Source: Paramicrobacterium chengjingii (GTDB lineage: Bacteria > Actinomycetota > Actinomycetes > Actinomycetales > Microbacteriaceae). From it: a stretch of DNA of 64,000 bases. Shown here piece after piece: positions 1 to 8,518 of the stretch (the first letter of the stretch is position 1; each line of letters starts with the position of its first letter). The position numbers and the translations under genes are program-made. Location: positions 248,001 to 312,000 of the forward strand of contig NZ_CP061169.1 in NCBI RefSeq assembly GCF_011751765.2. The letters are read 5' to 3'. Under the pieces are notes generated by a model that searched no databases, was not told the DNA's origin, and saw only the letters and a program-made list of their open reading frames with translations.

Positions 1-228
1 GCGCTCGCGAAGTGTTCCGATGCTTGTCACGAGAAACATCACGATGAACGGGAACAGCGCGAGCATTGCGGGGCCGATGTCGGCGAAGACGGGCGTTTCG
101 TCAAAGATCCACGCGACGAGTCCGATGAGCAGGCTCGGCACGACGAGCAGCAGCACGATGGTGCGGGGATCGTGGCGAATCTGCATCAGCACCCGCCCCG
201 CGGTGGCGAGGGTGCGCATCGGGTTCAT
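1..228 (-). CDS. ABC-2 type transporter permease, N-terminal part (cut by window edge)
   Basis: The first 76 residues of an integral membrane protein, running off the left edge. It opens MNPMRTLATAGRVLMQIRHD, then a hydrophobic segment (TIVLLLVVPSLLIGLVAWIF) and the start of a second one. This is the usual N-terminus of an ABC-2 exporter permease. Its ATG overlaps the TGA of the ATPase gene (ATGA, 225-228), so the two are translationally coupled. The exported substrate cannot be told from this fragment. Confidence 0.8.
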   Translation of the reverse strand, partial: MNPMRTLATAGRVLMQIRHDPRTIVLLLVVPSLLIGLVAWIFDETPVFADIGPAMLALFPFIVMFLVTSIGTLRER

Positions 229-1013
229 TGCGCGCCTCCCGCGTGGCGGCCATGGCGACGAAGAGTGGATGCCGCAGCACGCTGCGAGGCGGCATTCGCA
301 CCCTTCTCGCTAGCTTCGATGACGCGCAGGAAAGCGTTCTCGGCGGTGTCTGCGCCGGTGCTCGAGAGCAGCTCTGTCGGTGTGGTGTCGCCGATGATGG
401 CACCTTCCCGCATGAGCAGCAGGCGGTCGCAGCGCGTCGCTTCGTCCATGACGTGACTCGAGACAAGCAACGTGGCGCCGTCGTCGGCGATGCGTCGGAA
501 GATGCCCCACAGGTCCGCGCGCAGCACGGGGTCGAGTCCGACGGTCGGCTCGTCGAGCACGAGAAGGTCGGGGGAGCCCAGCATGGCGGCAGCGAGTGAG
601 ACGCGATTGGCCTGGCCTCCTGAGAGCGTGCGGGCGAGCTGGTCGCGCTGATCGCCGAGGTCGGTGCGTTCAATGACGCGATCGATATCGGATGCCGTGG
701 CGCCCTGCACGCGCGCGAAGTACGTCAGATTCTGACGCACCGTGAGGTCGTCGTAGATGCTCGCCTGTTGTGTCATGTAGCCGACGCGACGTCGCAGCGA
801 TGCCGAGCCGGCGCGCTCGCCGAGCACGGTGATCTCGCCACCGTGCACGATCTGCACACCGACGATGGTGCGCATGAGCGTCGTCTTGCCGCTCCCGCTC
901 GGGCCGAGCAGTCCGATGATCGCGCCGCGCGGCACCGTGAGGTCGAGGCCGTTGATGACGGTGGCGCGACCGCGACGGACAGTCAGCCCGCGTATCTCGA
1001 TCGCATTATTCAT
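225..1013 (-). CDS. ABC transporter ATP-binding protein, exporter type
   Basis: A 262-residue ATPase that would power the coupled ABC-2 permease. Visible motifs are Walker A (GLLGPSGSGKTT), signature LSGGQANR, Walker B (LLVLDEPTVGLD) and the H-loop SSHVMDEA. An upstream TTG at 1052 is open, but that TTGACA is better read as a -35 element. I therefore chose the ATG at 1013, giving MNNAIEIRGLTVRRG. There is no usable Shine-Dalgarno within 10 nt, which fits a near-leaderless transcript. The TetR gene lies immediately upstream on the same strand, so control by that regulator is likely. Substrate unknown; drug or lipid export is typical of this subfamily. Confidence 0.88.
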   Translation of the reverse strand: MNNAIEIRGLTVRRGRATVINGLDLTVPRGAIIGLLGPSGSGKTTLMRTIVGVQIVHGGEITVLGERAGSASLRRRVGYMTQQASIYDDLTVRQNLTYFARVQGATASDIDRVIERTDLGDQRDQLARTLSGGQANRVSLAAAMLGSPDLLVLDEPTVGLDPVLRADLWGIFRRIADDGATLLVSSHVMDEATRCDRLLLMREGAIIGDTTPTELLSSTGADTAENAFLRVIEASEKGANAASQRAAASTLRRHGRHAGGAQ

Positions 1014-1025
1014 CACACGATGAAT
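1008..1025. promoter_or_regulatory. Inverted repeat, candidate TetR operator
   Basis: A perfect dyad ATTCATC-ACAC-GATGAAT (7-base arms, 4-base centre) overlaps the end of the -10 element, the predicted transcription start and the ATPase start codon. Its place directly downstream of a TetR gene makes it the obvious operator for that protein. Binding there would block initiation. Confidence 0.6.
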
Positions 1026-1052
1026 TAAACGCTCCATTGCAGTCTCTGTCAA
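1024..1052 (-). promoter_or_regulatory. Sigma-70-type promoter for the ABC exporter, near-leaderless
   Basis: On the minus strand, TTGACA (1052-1047) is followed after exactly 17 bases by TTTAAT (1029-1024). Transcription would start about 7 bases further, around 1017, only a few bases before the ATG at 1013. The promoter lies between the TetR stop codon and the ATPase start, so the exporter can be transcribed separately from its regulator. Confidence 0.65.
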
Positions 1053-1063
1053 GCAAGCAGTGG

Positions 1064-1690
1064 CTACGCGGGGCCGTCGAGATGCAGCTGCACCGCGGGG
1101 GCCACGCGCGCGATCACCACGTCAACCGGAAGCGACGCGAGAGGATCGGCCCCCACGACATGTCGCATGATGAGGACCCCGGCGATTTGCGTGAGCACCA
1201 GTTCGGCGCGCACCGTGGCCTCAGGTTCAGGGATTCCGGATTCTTCGAGCTTCGTGGCAATGGCGCTCATCAGCTCGCGCACCAGAAACTGCCTGATCAG
1301 CCCGCCCGCTGCGGATCCGCTGACCGCGGAGCGCAGCACGGTGATTCCAATAGGTTTCACCTTCGAGTCTTCCCACGCTGTGAGCACCGTGTTCACGAGC
1401 GATTCGCCCAGGCGCTCGAGTGGGGCATCAAGCGCCCGCTTCACAATGCGGTCCGGGCGGACGGGCAGCTTCACGACGTCAGCGAACAGCGCTGCCTTCG
1501 TGTCGAAGTAGTGGTGCACCAGAGCGGAGTCGACACCGGCACGGCGCGCGATTGATCGGACGGATGCTGCCTCGTATCCCTTTTCAGAGAACTCTGCGGC
1601 TGCAGCATCCGCGATCTGCGCACGCGTGTCGCCGCGCAGATCCTTGCGCGGTCGCCCTCGCCGGCGGGGCTTCGACGGTGACTCTGCCAC
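1064..1690 (-). CDS. TetR/AcrR family transcriptional regulator
   Basis: A 208-residue repressor. A basic N-terminus (KPRRRGRPRKD) precedes the TetR helix-turn-helix at about residues 15-60, with the diagnostic SVRSIARRAGVDSALVHHYF. The C-terminal part is the all-helical ligand domain. The frame is open further upstream, but homology begins here; GTG at 1690 or TTG at 1696 are the plausible starts and neither has a strong ribosome site. It precedes the ABC exporter on the same strand and probably controls it through the dyad at 1008-1025. The ligand is unknown. Confidence 0.85.
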   Translation of the reverse strand: MAESPSKPRRRGRPRKDLRGDTRAQIADAAAAEFSEKGYEAASVRSIARRAGVDSALVHHYFDTKAALFADVVKLPVRPDRIVKRALDAPLERLGESLVNTVLTAWEDSKVKPIGITVLRSAVSGSAAGGLIRQFLVRELMSAIATKLEESGIPEPEATVRAELVLTQIAGVLIMRHVVGADPLASLPVDVVIARVAPAVQLHLDGPA

Positions 1691-1944
1691 ACTCAACAGC
1701 CTACGCGTCGACGCGCCCGACGCATCCGACGCGCGCACGCGCCGCGGACAGGTCCGAGCACCCGCATGTGACAGATTTGCGGGCCGGGCACGACGAACAC
1801 ACAGCGCAGTGAGTTGTAGGGCGTCGACAATGCGCGCGCCGTCAGGGCGGCAGCATCCGGTCATCTCGCGACAACGGGTGGAAGCACACAGCCGTGCGGC
1901 ATAGGCTCGCACCGTAACCGGCCGCGACGCTTGGGAGGATGGCA

Positions 1945-2703
1945 ATGACGCTTGACGGTACTTCGGCACTCGTAACGGGAGGGGCGTCTGGCCTGGGCAA
2001 CGCGACGGCGCGTCGGCTGTCTGCACGGGGCATTCACGTGGTGATCGTCGACCTCGAATCGTCGAAGGGCGCTGAGGCGGCAGAAGCGATCGGCGGCGAG
2101 TTCGTCGCGGCCGACGTCACGAACCCCGAGCAGATTCAGAAGGCAGTGGATGCCGCGACGGCCCACGGCCCGCTGCGTACCGTTGTCAACTGCGCCGGCA
2201 TCGCCCCGCCAGCCAAGGTGCTCGGCAAGAACGGGCCGCTTGAGCTCGATGCCTTCGCGAAGATCATTGGCGTCAACCTCATCGGCACGTTCAACGTGAT
2301 TCGGCTCGCGGCCGCAGCAATGGCGCAGACGGAGGCAGACGACGACGGCTCGCGCGGCGTGATCGTGAGCACGGCGTCGGTCGCCGCGTTCGATGGGCAG
2401 ATCGGACAGCCGGCATATGCCGCATCGAAGGGCGGAGTGCATTCGATGACGCTGCCGATTGCGCGTGAACTCGCCCGCTACGGCATCCGCGTGATGACGA
2501 TTGCTCCGGGCATCATGGAAACCCCGATGCTCGCCGGACTGCCGCAGCCCGCGCAGGACTCGCTCGGCGAGCAAGTGCCGTTTCCGTCACGCCTCGGGCG
2601 GCCCGCCGAGTACGCGCGACTTGTCGAGCACATCGTCGACAACGGCTATCTCAACGGCGAGACCATTCGCCTTGACGGGGCCATTCGCATGGCCCCCAAA
2701 TAA
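1945..2703 (+). CDS. SDR family dehydrogenase, 3-hydroxyacyl-CoA dehydrogenase type
   Basis: A 252-residue short-chain dehydrogenase. It has the NAD-binding TGGASGLG near the N-terminus, the NCAG motif, and the catalytic YAASKGG. Overall it resembles the type II 3-hydroxyacyl-CoA dehydrogenase (HSD10-like) group, which oxidises 3-hydroxyacyl-CoA in beta-oxidation or branched-chain degradation. An ATG at 1939 abuts the GGGAGG ribosome site with no spacing; the ATG at 1945 is 6 bases from it and is preferred. The enoyl-CoA hydratase follows 9 bases after the stop, so the two genes form an operon with consecutive catabolic steps. Confidence 0.85.
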   Translation: MTLDGTSALVTGGASGLGNATARRLSARGIHVVIVDLESSKGAEAAEAIGGEFVAADVTNPEQIQKAVDAATAHGPLRTVVNCAGIAPPAKVLGKNGPLELDAFAKIIGVNLIGTFNVIRLAAAAMAQTEADDDGSRGVIVSTASVAAFDGQIGQPAYAASKGGVHSMTLPIARELARYGIRVMTIAPGIMETPMLAGLPQPAQDSLGEQVPFPSRLGRPAEYARLVEHIVDNGYLNGETIRLDGAIRMAPK

Positions 2704-2712
2704 AGGAGACCG

Positions 2713-3513
2713 ATGTCTGACAGCATCCTGTTTGAGGTGGACGGCGGCATCGCCCACGTCACTCTCAACCGACCAACGCGCCTCAACGCGATCAATGACG
2801 AGGCGGCGTATCGCTGGCGCGACGTGGCAACCGAGATCGCCGAACGCGATGACATCGTCGCCGTGCTGCTCGACGCTTCAGGCCCAGCATTCTGTGCGGG
2901 AGGAGACGTCGCGGCGATGGCTGGCTTTGCCGAGGGTGGCAGCATGATCGAGACGCTCGCCCACGCGATTCACGCCGGGCACCAGACGTTTGCCGCGATG
3001 CCGAAACCCATCGTCGCCGCCGTTCAGGGCGCAGTCGCGGGCGGCGGCCTCGGGTTCATGCTCACCGCCGACTACATCGTTGCCGGCACGGCAGCGAGCT
3101 TCGCCTCGAAGTACGCAGACATCGGCCTCACTCCTGATTGTGGAGTGAGCACATTGCTGCCCGAGGCTATTGGCACGCGCCGCGCCCTCGAGTTGACGCT
3201 CATGTCTCGCCGGCTCTCTGCGGACGAAGCGCTCGACTGGGGCCTCGTGAACGAGGTGATATCGGATGCCGCGCTGGCACCGCGCGCCCGAGAGATCGCC
3301 GAGTCGTGGGGGACGGGTGCGGCTGCAGCGTTCGGGCAGGCGAAGCGTCTTGTGCGCGCTGAGTCCGACTACGCGGCGGCGCTTGACGACGAGGCTCGCA
3401 CGATCGGAGCTGCGTTCGACACACCGGACGCAGCAGCGCGCATCGCAGCGTTTGCCGCCCGTTCGTCGCGTCGAGCGACGGCATCCGCTTCCCCTGAATC
3501 ACTCGAGAACTAA
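2713..3513 (+). CDS. Enoyl-CoA hydratase/isomerase family protein
   Basis: A 266-residue crotonase-fold enzyme. The N-terminal GIAHVTLNRPTRLNAIND and the oxyanion-hole segments FCAGGDVAAM and AVQGAVAGGGLGFMLTADY are clear. It would hydrate trans-2-enoyl-CoA or isomerise a related acyl-CoA; exact substrate cannot be assigned. A good ribosome site (AAAGGAG) lies 5 bases before the ATG. It follows the 3-hydroxyacyl-CoA dehydrogenase closely, which supports a fatty-acid or branched-chain acyl-CoA role. Confidence 0.85.
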   Translation: MSDSILFEVDGGIAHVTLNRPTRLNAINDEAAYRWRDVATEIAERDDIVAVLLDASGPAFCAGGDVAAMAGFAEGGSMIETLAHAIHAGHQTFAAMPKPIVAAVQGAVAGGGLGFMLTADYIVAGTAASFASKYADIGLTPDCGVSTLLPEAIGTRRALELTLMSRRLSADEALDWGLVNEVISDAALAPRAREIAESWGTGAAAAFGQAKRLVRAESDYAAALDDEARTIGAAFDTPDAAARIAAFAARSSRRATASASPESLEN

Positions 3514-3534
3514 CTCTGCCGCCCAGGAGGCACA

Positions 3535-4362
3535 ATGACTGACACCCTTGCTGGCAAGACCGTTCTGATGTCGGGCGGCAGCCGCGGCATCGGCCTCGCG
3601 ATTGCCCTGCGAGCTGCCCGCGATGGTGCGAACATCGCGCTGCTCGCGAAGACCGACACCCCGCACCCGAAGCTGGAGGGCACAGTGCATACGGCCGCCG
3701 AGCAGATTCGGGATGCCGGAGGGCAGGCGATCGCCGTTGTCGGTGATGTGCGCAACGACGACGACATCGTGCGTGCGGTCACCGAGACGGTGGGCGAGTT
3801 TGGGGGAGTCGACATTGTCGTCAACAACGCGAGCGTGCTCAACCTCGCCCGCACTCTCGACCTTCAGCCCAAGCACTACGACCTCATGCAAGATGTCAAT
3901 GTGCGCGGCACGTTTATGCTCTCGCGCGCGGCGCTGCCCCATCTCAAGGAGGCGGCGAACCCGCATATTCTCTCGCTCAGCCCGCCCATCAACCTCGACC
4001 CGAAGTGGCTCGGAGCGCACACCGGGTACACCATGGCAAAGTACGGCATGAGCATGGCGACGCTCGGCATGGCCGCCGAGTTCGCGCGCGAGGGCGTCGC
4101 CGCCAACACGCTCTGGCCGCGCACCACCATCAAGACTGCGGCGGTCGGCAACATTCTCGGCGGCGAGAAGATGATCGCCCGCAGCCGAACACCGCAGATC
4201 TACGCGGATGCCGCATACGAGGTGCTGCTGAAGCCCGCGCGCGAGTACACGGCACAGTCACTGATCGTCGAGGAGGTGCTCGCAGAAGCCGGCGTCACCG
4301 ACCTGTCGCAGTACTCTCCCGGCGTCGACGAATCAGAGCTGTTCCCCGACATCTTCCTCTGA
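3535..4362 (+). CDS. SDR family oxidoreductase, HSDL2-like
   Basis: A 275-residue short-chain dehydrogenase with SGGSRGIG cofactor loop, VNNAS motif and YTMAKYG catalytic pair. The insert LLAKTDTPHPKLEGTVHTAA after the second strand is typical of the HSDL2-like group, often annotated as acting on lipid-derived or terpenoid alcohols. A ribosome site (AGGAGG) precedes the ATG. It is third in the run after the dehydrogenase and hydratase and probably shares their transcript. Confidence 0.82.
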   Translation: MTDTLAGKTVLMSGGSRGIGLAIALRAARDGANIALLAKTDTPHPKLEGTVHTAAEQIRDAGGQAIAVVGDVRNDDDIVRAVTETVGEFGGVDIVVNNASVLNLARTLDLQPKHYDLMQDVNVRGTFMLSRAALPHLKEAANPHILSLSPPINLDPKWLGAHTGYTMAKYGMSMATLGMAAEFAREGVAANTLWPRTTIKTAAVGNILGGEKMIARSRTPQIYADAAYEVLLKPAREYTAQSLIVEEVLAEAGVTDLSQYSPGVDESELFPDIFL

Positions 4363-4411
4363 GCCGCCGTGGTCCGCGGGGCTGAGATACCGTGGGCGTT
4401 GGAGGCAGCAC

Positions 4412-6379
4412 ATGGGCACAGTTGTAGTAGACGTTGTCGTTCTCGGCGCGATCACCGTGGTGTTCATGTTCGTGCTTTCGGCATTCGCCACCCGAATTCT
4501 CGATGTTCGCATCGGCATCATCAGGCTCGGCATCGCCGGCATACTGGGCCTCGGCGCACAGATCGGGTTCGAGTCGCAGTTCGTCTGGGGCAACGCGAAT
4601 TACACGCCGGCGCTCATTCCTCTGCAAGTCGGCATCGTCTTTTTCGTCGCAATCGCGTTTCTGGTGATCGCCGAGCTGATCGTTCCCGCAGGCACGGTTC
4701 CGCGACCCGACCAATGGTGGCCCGCCATCGTGGGCGGCGCCCAGCGCAGCAGGCGCTACACCGAGATCTCACGCATCGCCCTGCGCAGCGGTCTTCTGCC
4801 GTTCAGGCCCAACCTCGACAGTTCGCTGACGGGACACAATGAGAGGATGCGGCAGGCAGCCGCCCTGCGCGTTGCCCTCGAAAGCGCCGGCGGCGCATTC
4901 GTCAAGTTCGGCCAGATGCTTTCCACACGCGGCGACCTGCTTCCCGCAGAGTTCCTTGATGAGCTCAGCGCCCTGCAGCAATCGGTTCTGCCCGCGGAGT
5001 GGGACGACGTTCGGCAGCTTCTCGAGGCGGAGTGGGGGGCGCCTCTTGAGCAGGTCGTCGAATCGTTCGAGGCCGAGCCGCTTGCCTCGGCATCCATTGG
5101 CCAGGTTCATCGCGCCCGGTTGAGAGACGGGCGCGATGTGGCTGTGAAGGTGCAGCGGCCGGGCGTCATGCCGCTTATCGAGCGCGACATCGACATCGCC
5201 GTCAGGCTGGCCACCAAGCTTGAACGCACGGCAGCCTGGGCACGTGACATGGGGATGCTGTCTGTCGCCCGGGACTTCTCGACGAGTCTGCAGAGCGAGC
5301 TGGACTATCGCATCGAGGCGAGCAACATGTCGGCGATGCGCATCACCCAACGGAAGCATCCCACAGACGAACGCGTTGGTGTGCCCGAGCACATGCCCGA
5401 ACTCTGCACGGGCAAGGTGCTCGTGATGGAGCTCATCAATGGTGACACCCTCAGCACCCCGCAGGCGCGCGATGCGCGGTCTGACGTTCGGCGACAGCGG
5501 CTCGCCAGCAGGCTTTTGCGGTCGACGCTCGTGCAGATCATCGACGACGGTGTGTTTCACTCCGACCTTCACCCCGGCAACATCGTGCTCACTCCGAACG
5601 ATGACATCGTGCTGCTCGACTACGGGCTTGTCGGGCGGCTCGACTCGTTCATGCGCGCGCAGATCGGTGCCGTGCTCTTCGCGTTCTACCGCGGTGACTC
5701 GCAGGCTTTCACCGACGCGCTTCTCGGCTTCGTTGATATGCCCGACGACATCGACGAACCTGCTCTTCGCCGCAAGATCGGTGCATTCGTTGCGACGCGC
5801 CTGGGCCCGGGAGCAACGCTCGACGTGGGTGTGTTCAACGAGATGGTTCAGCTGCTGACGGTGAGCCGCATCGCCGTTCCGCTGGAGCTGGCGTCGGCGT
5901 TTCGCGCTGTCGCCACCCTTGAGGGAACACTTCGGGTGCTCACTCCATCGTTTGATCTGCTCACCGAGGCGAGCGACTACGCGCGTGAACGCATCGACGC
6001 GGGGTTCTCTCCCCAGGCAGCGTTCACAAATGTCAAGAGCGAACTCGAATCGATGCTCCCTATGCTGCGCCGACTGCCCGCGCGCGTCGACAAGGTGAGC
6101 GGTGACCTCGCCGATGGACGGCTCACCGTCAACATCCGACTTTTCGCCGACAAGCGCGAACGCCGCCTTGTCACCAACCTCGTCAATCTCGCGGCAGTCA
6201 CCTTCCTCGCAGGAGCCCTCGGCATGATGGCGGTCATTCTGCTCGTCACCGAGGCCGGGCCGCGCATCACCGAGACTCTCACCCTGTTTCAGATCTTCGG
6301 CTACCTGCTCGTCGTGCTCGCCGGACTGCTGACGCTGCGTGTGGTGTTCGACGCGTTTCGCATCAGGCGCCGTGAATAG
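4412..6379 (+). CDS. ABC1/AarF/UbiB family atypical kinase, membrane-anchored
   Basis: A 655-residue protein. Three hydrophobic segments lie in the first ~100 residues, the ABC1 kinase core occupies about 130-480, and two more membrane segments end the protein. Family hallmarks are visible: FVKFGQMLSTRGDLLP, the Ala-rich loop ASASIGQVHRA, the lysine in VAVKVQRPGV, the catalytic DLHPGNIVL and metal-binding LLDYGL. Family members are ATPases/kinases linked to isoprenoid quinone metabolism. In an organism using menaquinone the precise role is unknown. Confidence 0.88.
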   Translation: MGTVVVDVVVLGAITVVFMFVLSAFATRILDVRIGIIRLGIAGILGLGAQIGFESQFVWGNANYTPALIPLQVGIVFFVAIAFLVIAELIVPAGTVPRPDQWWPAIVGGAQRSRRYTEISRIALRSGLLPFRPNLDSSLTGHNERMRQAAALRVALESAGGAFVKFGQMLSTRGDLLPAEFLDELSALQQSVLPAEWDDVRQLLEAEWGAPLEQVVESFEAEPLASASIGQVHRARLRDGRDVAVKVQRPGVMPLIERDIDIAVRLATKLERTAAWARDMGMLSVARDFSTSLQSELDYRIEASNMSAMRITQRKHPTDERVGVPEHMPELCTGKVLVMELINGDTLSTPQARDARSDVRRQRLASRLLRSTLVQIIDDGVFHSDLHPGNIVLTPNDDIVLLDYGLVGRLDSFMRAQIGAVLFAFYRGDSQAFTDALLGFVDMPDDIDEPALRRKIGAFVATRLGPGATLDVGVFNEMVQLLTVSRIAVPLELASAFRAVATLEGTLRVLTPSFDLLTEASDYARERIDAGFSPQAAFTNVKSELESMLPMLRRLPARVDKVSGDLADGRLTVNIRLFADKRERRLVTNLVNLAAVTFLAGALGMMAVILLVTEAGPRITETLTLFQIFGYLLVVLAGLLTLRVVFDAFRIRRRE

Positions 6380-6489
6380 GTGCGTGCTCGCCGTTCATCT
6401 GGCGATTATGGAGCTATAGCCGCCGGATAACCGCCGAAATCGACACATGAATCTGAACCGGACGACCGGGCGCGCGGTAGCGTGAGGGC

Positions 6490-7506
6490 ATGAGCGATGA
6501 ACCCCAGGTGCGTGCTCGCGTTCAGAACGGTGTCGGGCATCTCACCCTCAACAGGCCGCGCGCGATCAATGCATTGACACATCGCATGATTATCAGCATC
6601 CGCGACGCGCTTGGTCAGTGGCGAACAGACTCCCGTGTGCACTCGGTGCTGCTCGACGGGGCGGGAGACCGGGGTTTGTGCGCGGGCGGCGACATTCGCG
6701 GGCTGCGCGAGAACGTTCTCGACGATCGCCCCAACGACACGCGTGACTTCTGGCGCGACGAGTACACGCTGTGCGCTGTCATCGCGAACTACCCCAAGCC
6801 CTACACAGTCCTGATGGACGGTGTCACGATGGGCGGCGGTGTCGGCGTTGCGTCGCACGGCAGCATCCGGGTTGTGACGGAACGCTCGAAGATCGCGATG
6901 CCTGAGACGCGCATCGGCCTCGCACCGGACATCGGCGGAACATGGCTTCTGTCGCGTGCGCCGGGCGAGATCGGCACGTATCTCGGTCTGAACGCCGCGA
7001 CCATGTCGGGCGCGGATGCCGTCTGGTGCGGCTTTGCGGATCACCTCGTGCCGAGTACCAGCCTGCCCATGCTGCGTGATGCGCTGCTTGCGGGCGAAGA
7101 ACCGACTGCGGCAGTCGCGCGTCTCGAGGTAGACCCGGGGCCAGCGCCGTTGGCGGCAGAGCAGCGGTGGATCGACGCCTGTTACAGCGCTGAGACGGTT
7201 CCCGAGATCATCGATCGGCTGGTGGCCGCGGGCACGGATGCCGCCCGCGCGGCGTTGTCGGAGCTCGCCGAGCTGTGTCCAACGAGTCTCGTGGCAACTC
7301 TTATGGGGGTGCGTCGCTCGGGGCAGCGCGACCAACTAGGCGACGTACTCGATCAGGAGTACCGCACATCGTCGTGGTTGCTTGACCGCCCCGACCTCGT
7401 GGAGGGCATTCGTGCGCGGGTCGTCGACAAAGATAATGCGCCGCGGTGGAATCCAGCCACGCTTGCCGAGGTCGACGTCGCCGAGGTCGAGCGCGTGATC
7501 GCCTGA
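6490..7506 (+). CDS. 3-hydroxyisobutyryl-CoA hydrolase-like enoyl-CoA hydratase family protein
   Basis: A 338-residue crotonase-superfamily enzyme, longer than ordinary hydratases and matching the HIBYL-CoA hydrolase group. Features are GHLTLNRPRAINALTHRM, LCAGGDIRGL, MDGVTMGGGVGVASHG and PETRIGLAPDIGG, the last carrying the acidic residue region used for thioester hydrolysis. The known reaction is 3-hydroxyisobutyryl-CoA to 3-hydroxyisobutyrate in valine breakdown. It stands 110 bases after the UbiB-like gene and ends head-on to the glycosylase gene. Confidence 0.83.
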   Translation: MSDEPQVRARVQNGVGHLTLNRPRAINALTHRMIISIRDALGQWRTDSRVHSVLLDGAGDRGLCAGGDIRGLRENVLDDRPNDTRDFWRDEYTLCAVIANYPKPYTVLMDGVTMGGGVGVASHGSIRVVTERSKIAMPETRIGLAPDIGGTWLLSRAPGEIGTYLGLNAATMSGADAVWCGFADHLVPSTSLPMLRDALLAGEEPTAAVARLEVDPGPAPLAAEQRWIDACYSAETVPEIIDRLVAAGTDAARAALSELAELCPTSLVATLMGVRRSGQRDQLGDVLDQEYRTSSWLLDRPDLVEGIRARVVDKDNAPRWNPATLAEVDVAEVERVIA

Positions 7507-7532
7507 TCACCGTGCGCACGATCCTCAACGGG

Positions 7533-8411
7533 TCATTTCAGCAGGCGCGACAGCACCCGATCGGCGAGCACTTTGCCGCCGGTCTGACACGTGGGGCAGT
7601 ACTGGAATGTGGAGTCAGAGAAGATCACCTGCCGCACGGTGTCTCCGCAGACCGGGCAGGCCTCGCCAAACCGGCCATGCACCTGCAAATGCGCCTTCTT
7701 CTCGCGCTTGAGGTCTGCGGCCGCGAGGCCATCGGCTCGGGCAACGGCTTCGTTGAGTGTCAGCTGGAGCGCGTCATAGAGCCGCGCCGCGTCGTCGGCA
7801 TCCATGTCTGCTGGTTTGAACGGCGACATGCGCGCAGCGTGCAGAATCTCATCGGAGTAGGCGTTTCCAATTCCTGCGATCAGCGATTGATTCCGCAGAA
7901 CGCCTTTGATCTGCGACCGGCCGGCTGTCGCAAGAATCTTCTGGAATACATCGAGCGTGAACGCGGCGTCGAGAGGATCGGGGCCGAGGCGCGCGATGCC
8001 GGGAACATCGACCGGATCGGATACGGCGTAGATCGCGAGGCTCTTCTTCGTTCCCGCCTCGGTGATGTCGAGCCCCGATCCAGCCTGCACACCCTCGTCT
8101 CCCGAGAGCATGAGCCGCGCGGCAAGCGGGCCTCTGCCGGGGCGGGCTGAGGTTTTTGGGGCAGAATCGCGCCATCTGATCCATCCGGCGCGAGCGAGAT
8201 GGAGGATCAGGTGATTTGGCCCAACGCTCAGATCGAGGAACTTCCCGTGCCGTGTGACGTCGTCGACAGTGCGACCGTCAAACGTTGACAGCGGGATGCT
8301 GACGGTTTTCAGTGCTGAGATGGCCGACACATCAAGCCGCTCGATAATGTGGCCGCCGATCCTCCGCTTGAGGTCGCCGGCGAGCGCGTGAACCTCGGGC
8401 AACTCGGGCAC
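7533..8411 (-). CDS. Fpg/Nei family DNA glycosylase
   Basis: A 292-residue bifunctional base-excision glycosylase/AP lyase. A GTG start places Pro directly after the initiator (PELPEV), so Pro2 becomes the N-terminal nucleophile with Glu3 as catalytic acid. The lysine in RHGKFL and the Asn in IAGIGNAYSDEIL are present. The C-terminus holds a zinc finger, CPVC...CPTC. The zinc-finger loop reads SDSTFQYC, apparently without the arginine used by classical MutM, so substrate range may be closer to Nei-type enzymes. It is divergent from the PIG-L gene. Confidence 0.87.
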   Translation of the reverse strand: MPELPEVHALAGDLKRRIGGHIIERLDVSAISALKTVSIPLSTFDGRTVDDVTRHGKFLDLSVGPNHLILHLARAGWIRWRDSAPKTSARPGRGPLAARLMLSGDEGVQAGSGLDITEAGTKKSLAIYAVSDPVDVPGIARLGPDPLDAAFTLDVFQKILATAGRSQIKGVLRNQSLIAGIGNAYSDEILHAARMSPFKPADMDADDAARLYDALQLTLNEAVARADGLAAADLKREKKAHLQVHGRFGEACPVCGDTVRQVIFSDSTFQYCPTCQTGGKVLADRVLSRLLK

Positions 8412-8518
8412 GACACCAGTATGCGTCAGCCCACCGACATCGCGCATCCCGTGTAGGCCGCGGAAAGGCTCACGTTCTGGTCTCGACAATCGCCGTGCTC
8501 GACGTCTACCGTAAAGAC

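Noticed and set aside
1939..1944. ATG at 1939 as start of the first SDR gene
   Set aside because: It directly abuts the GGGAGG ribosome site; the ATG 6 bases downstream has correct spacing.
1861..2574. A 237-codon minus-strand frame over the first SDR gene
   Set aside because: No recognisable domain; the plus-strand protein has all SDR motifs and a proper ribosome site.
4363..4411. A CTGAGA word (4382-4387) between genes that recalls the TPP riboswitch core
   Set aside because: Only 49 bases are available, the other conserved TPP-riboswitch elements are absent, and the downstream gene is not a thiamin gene.
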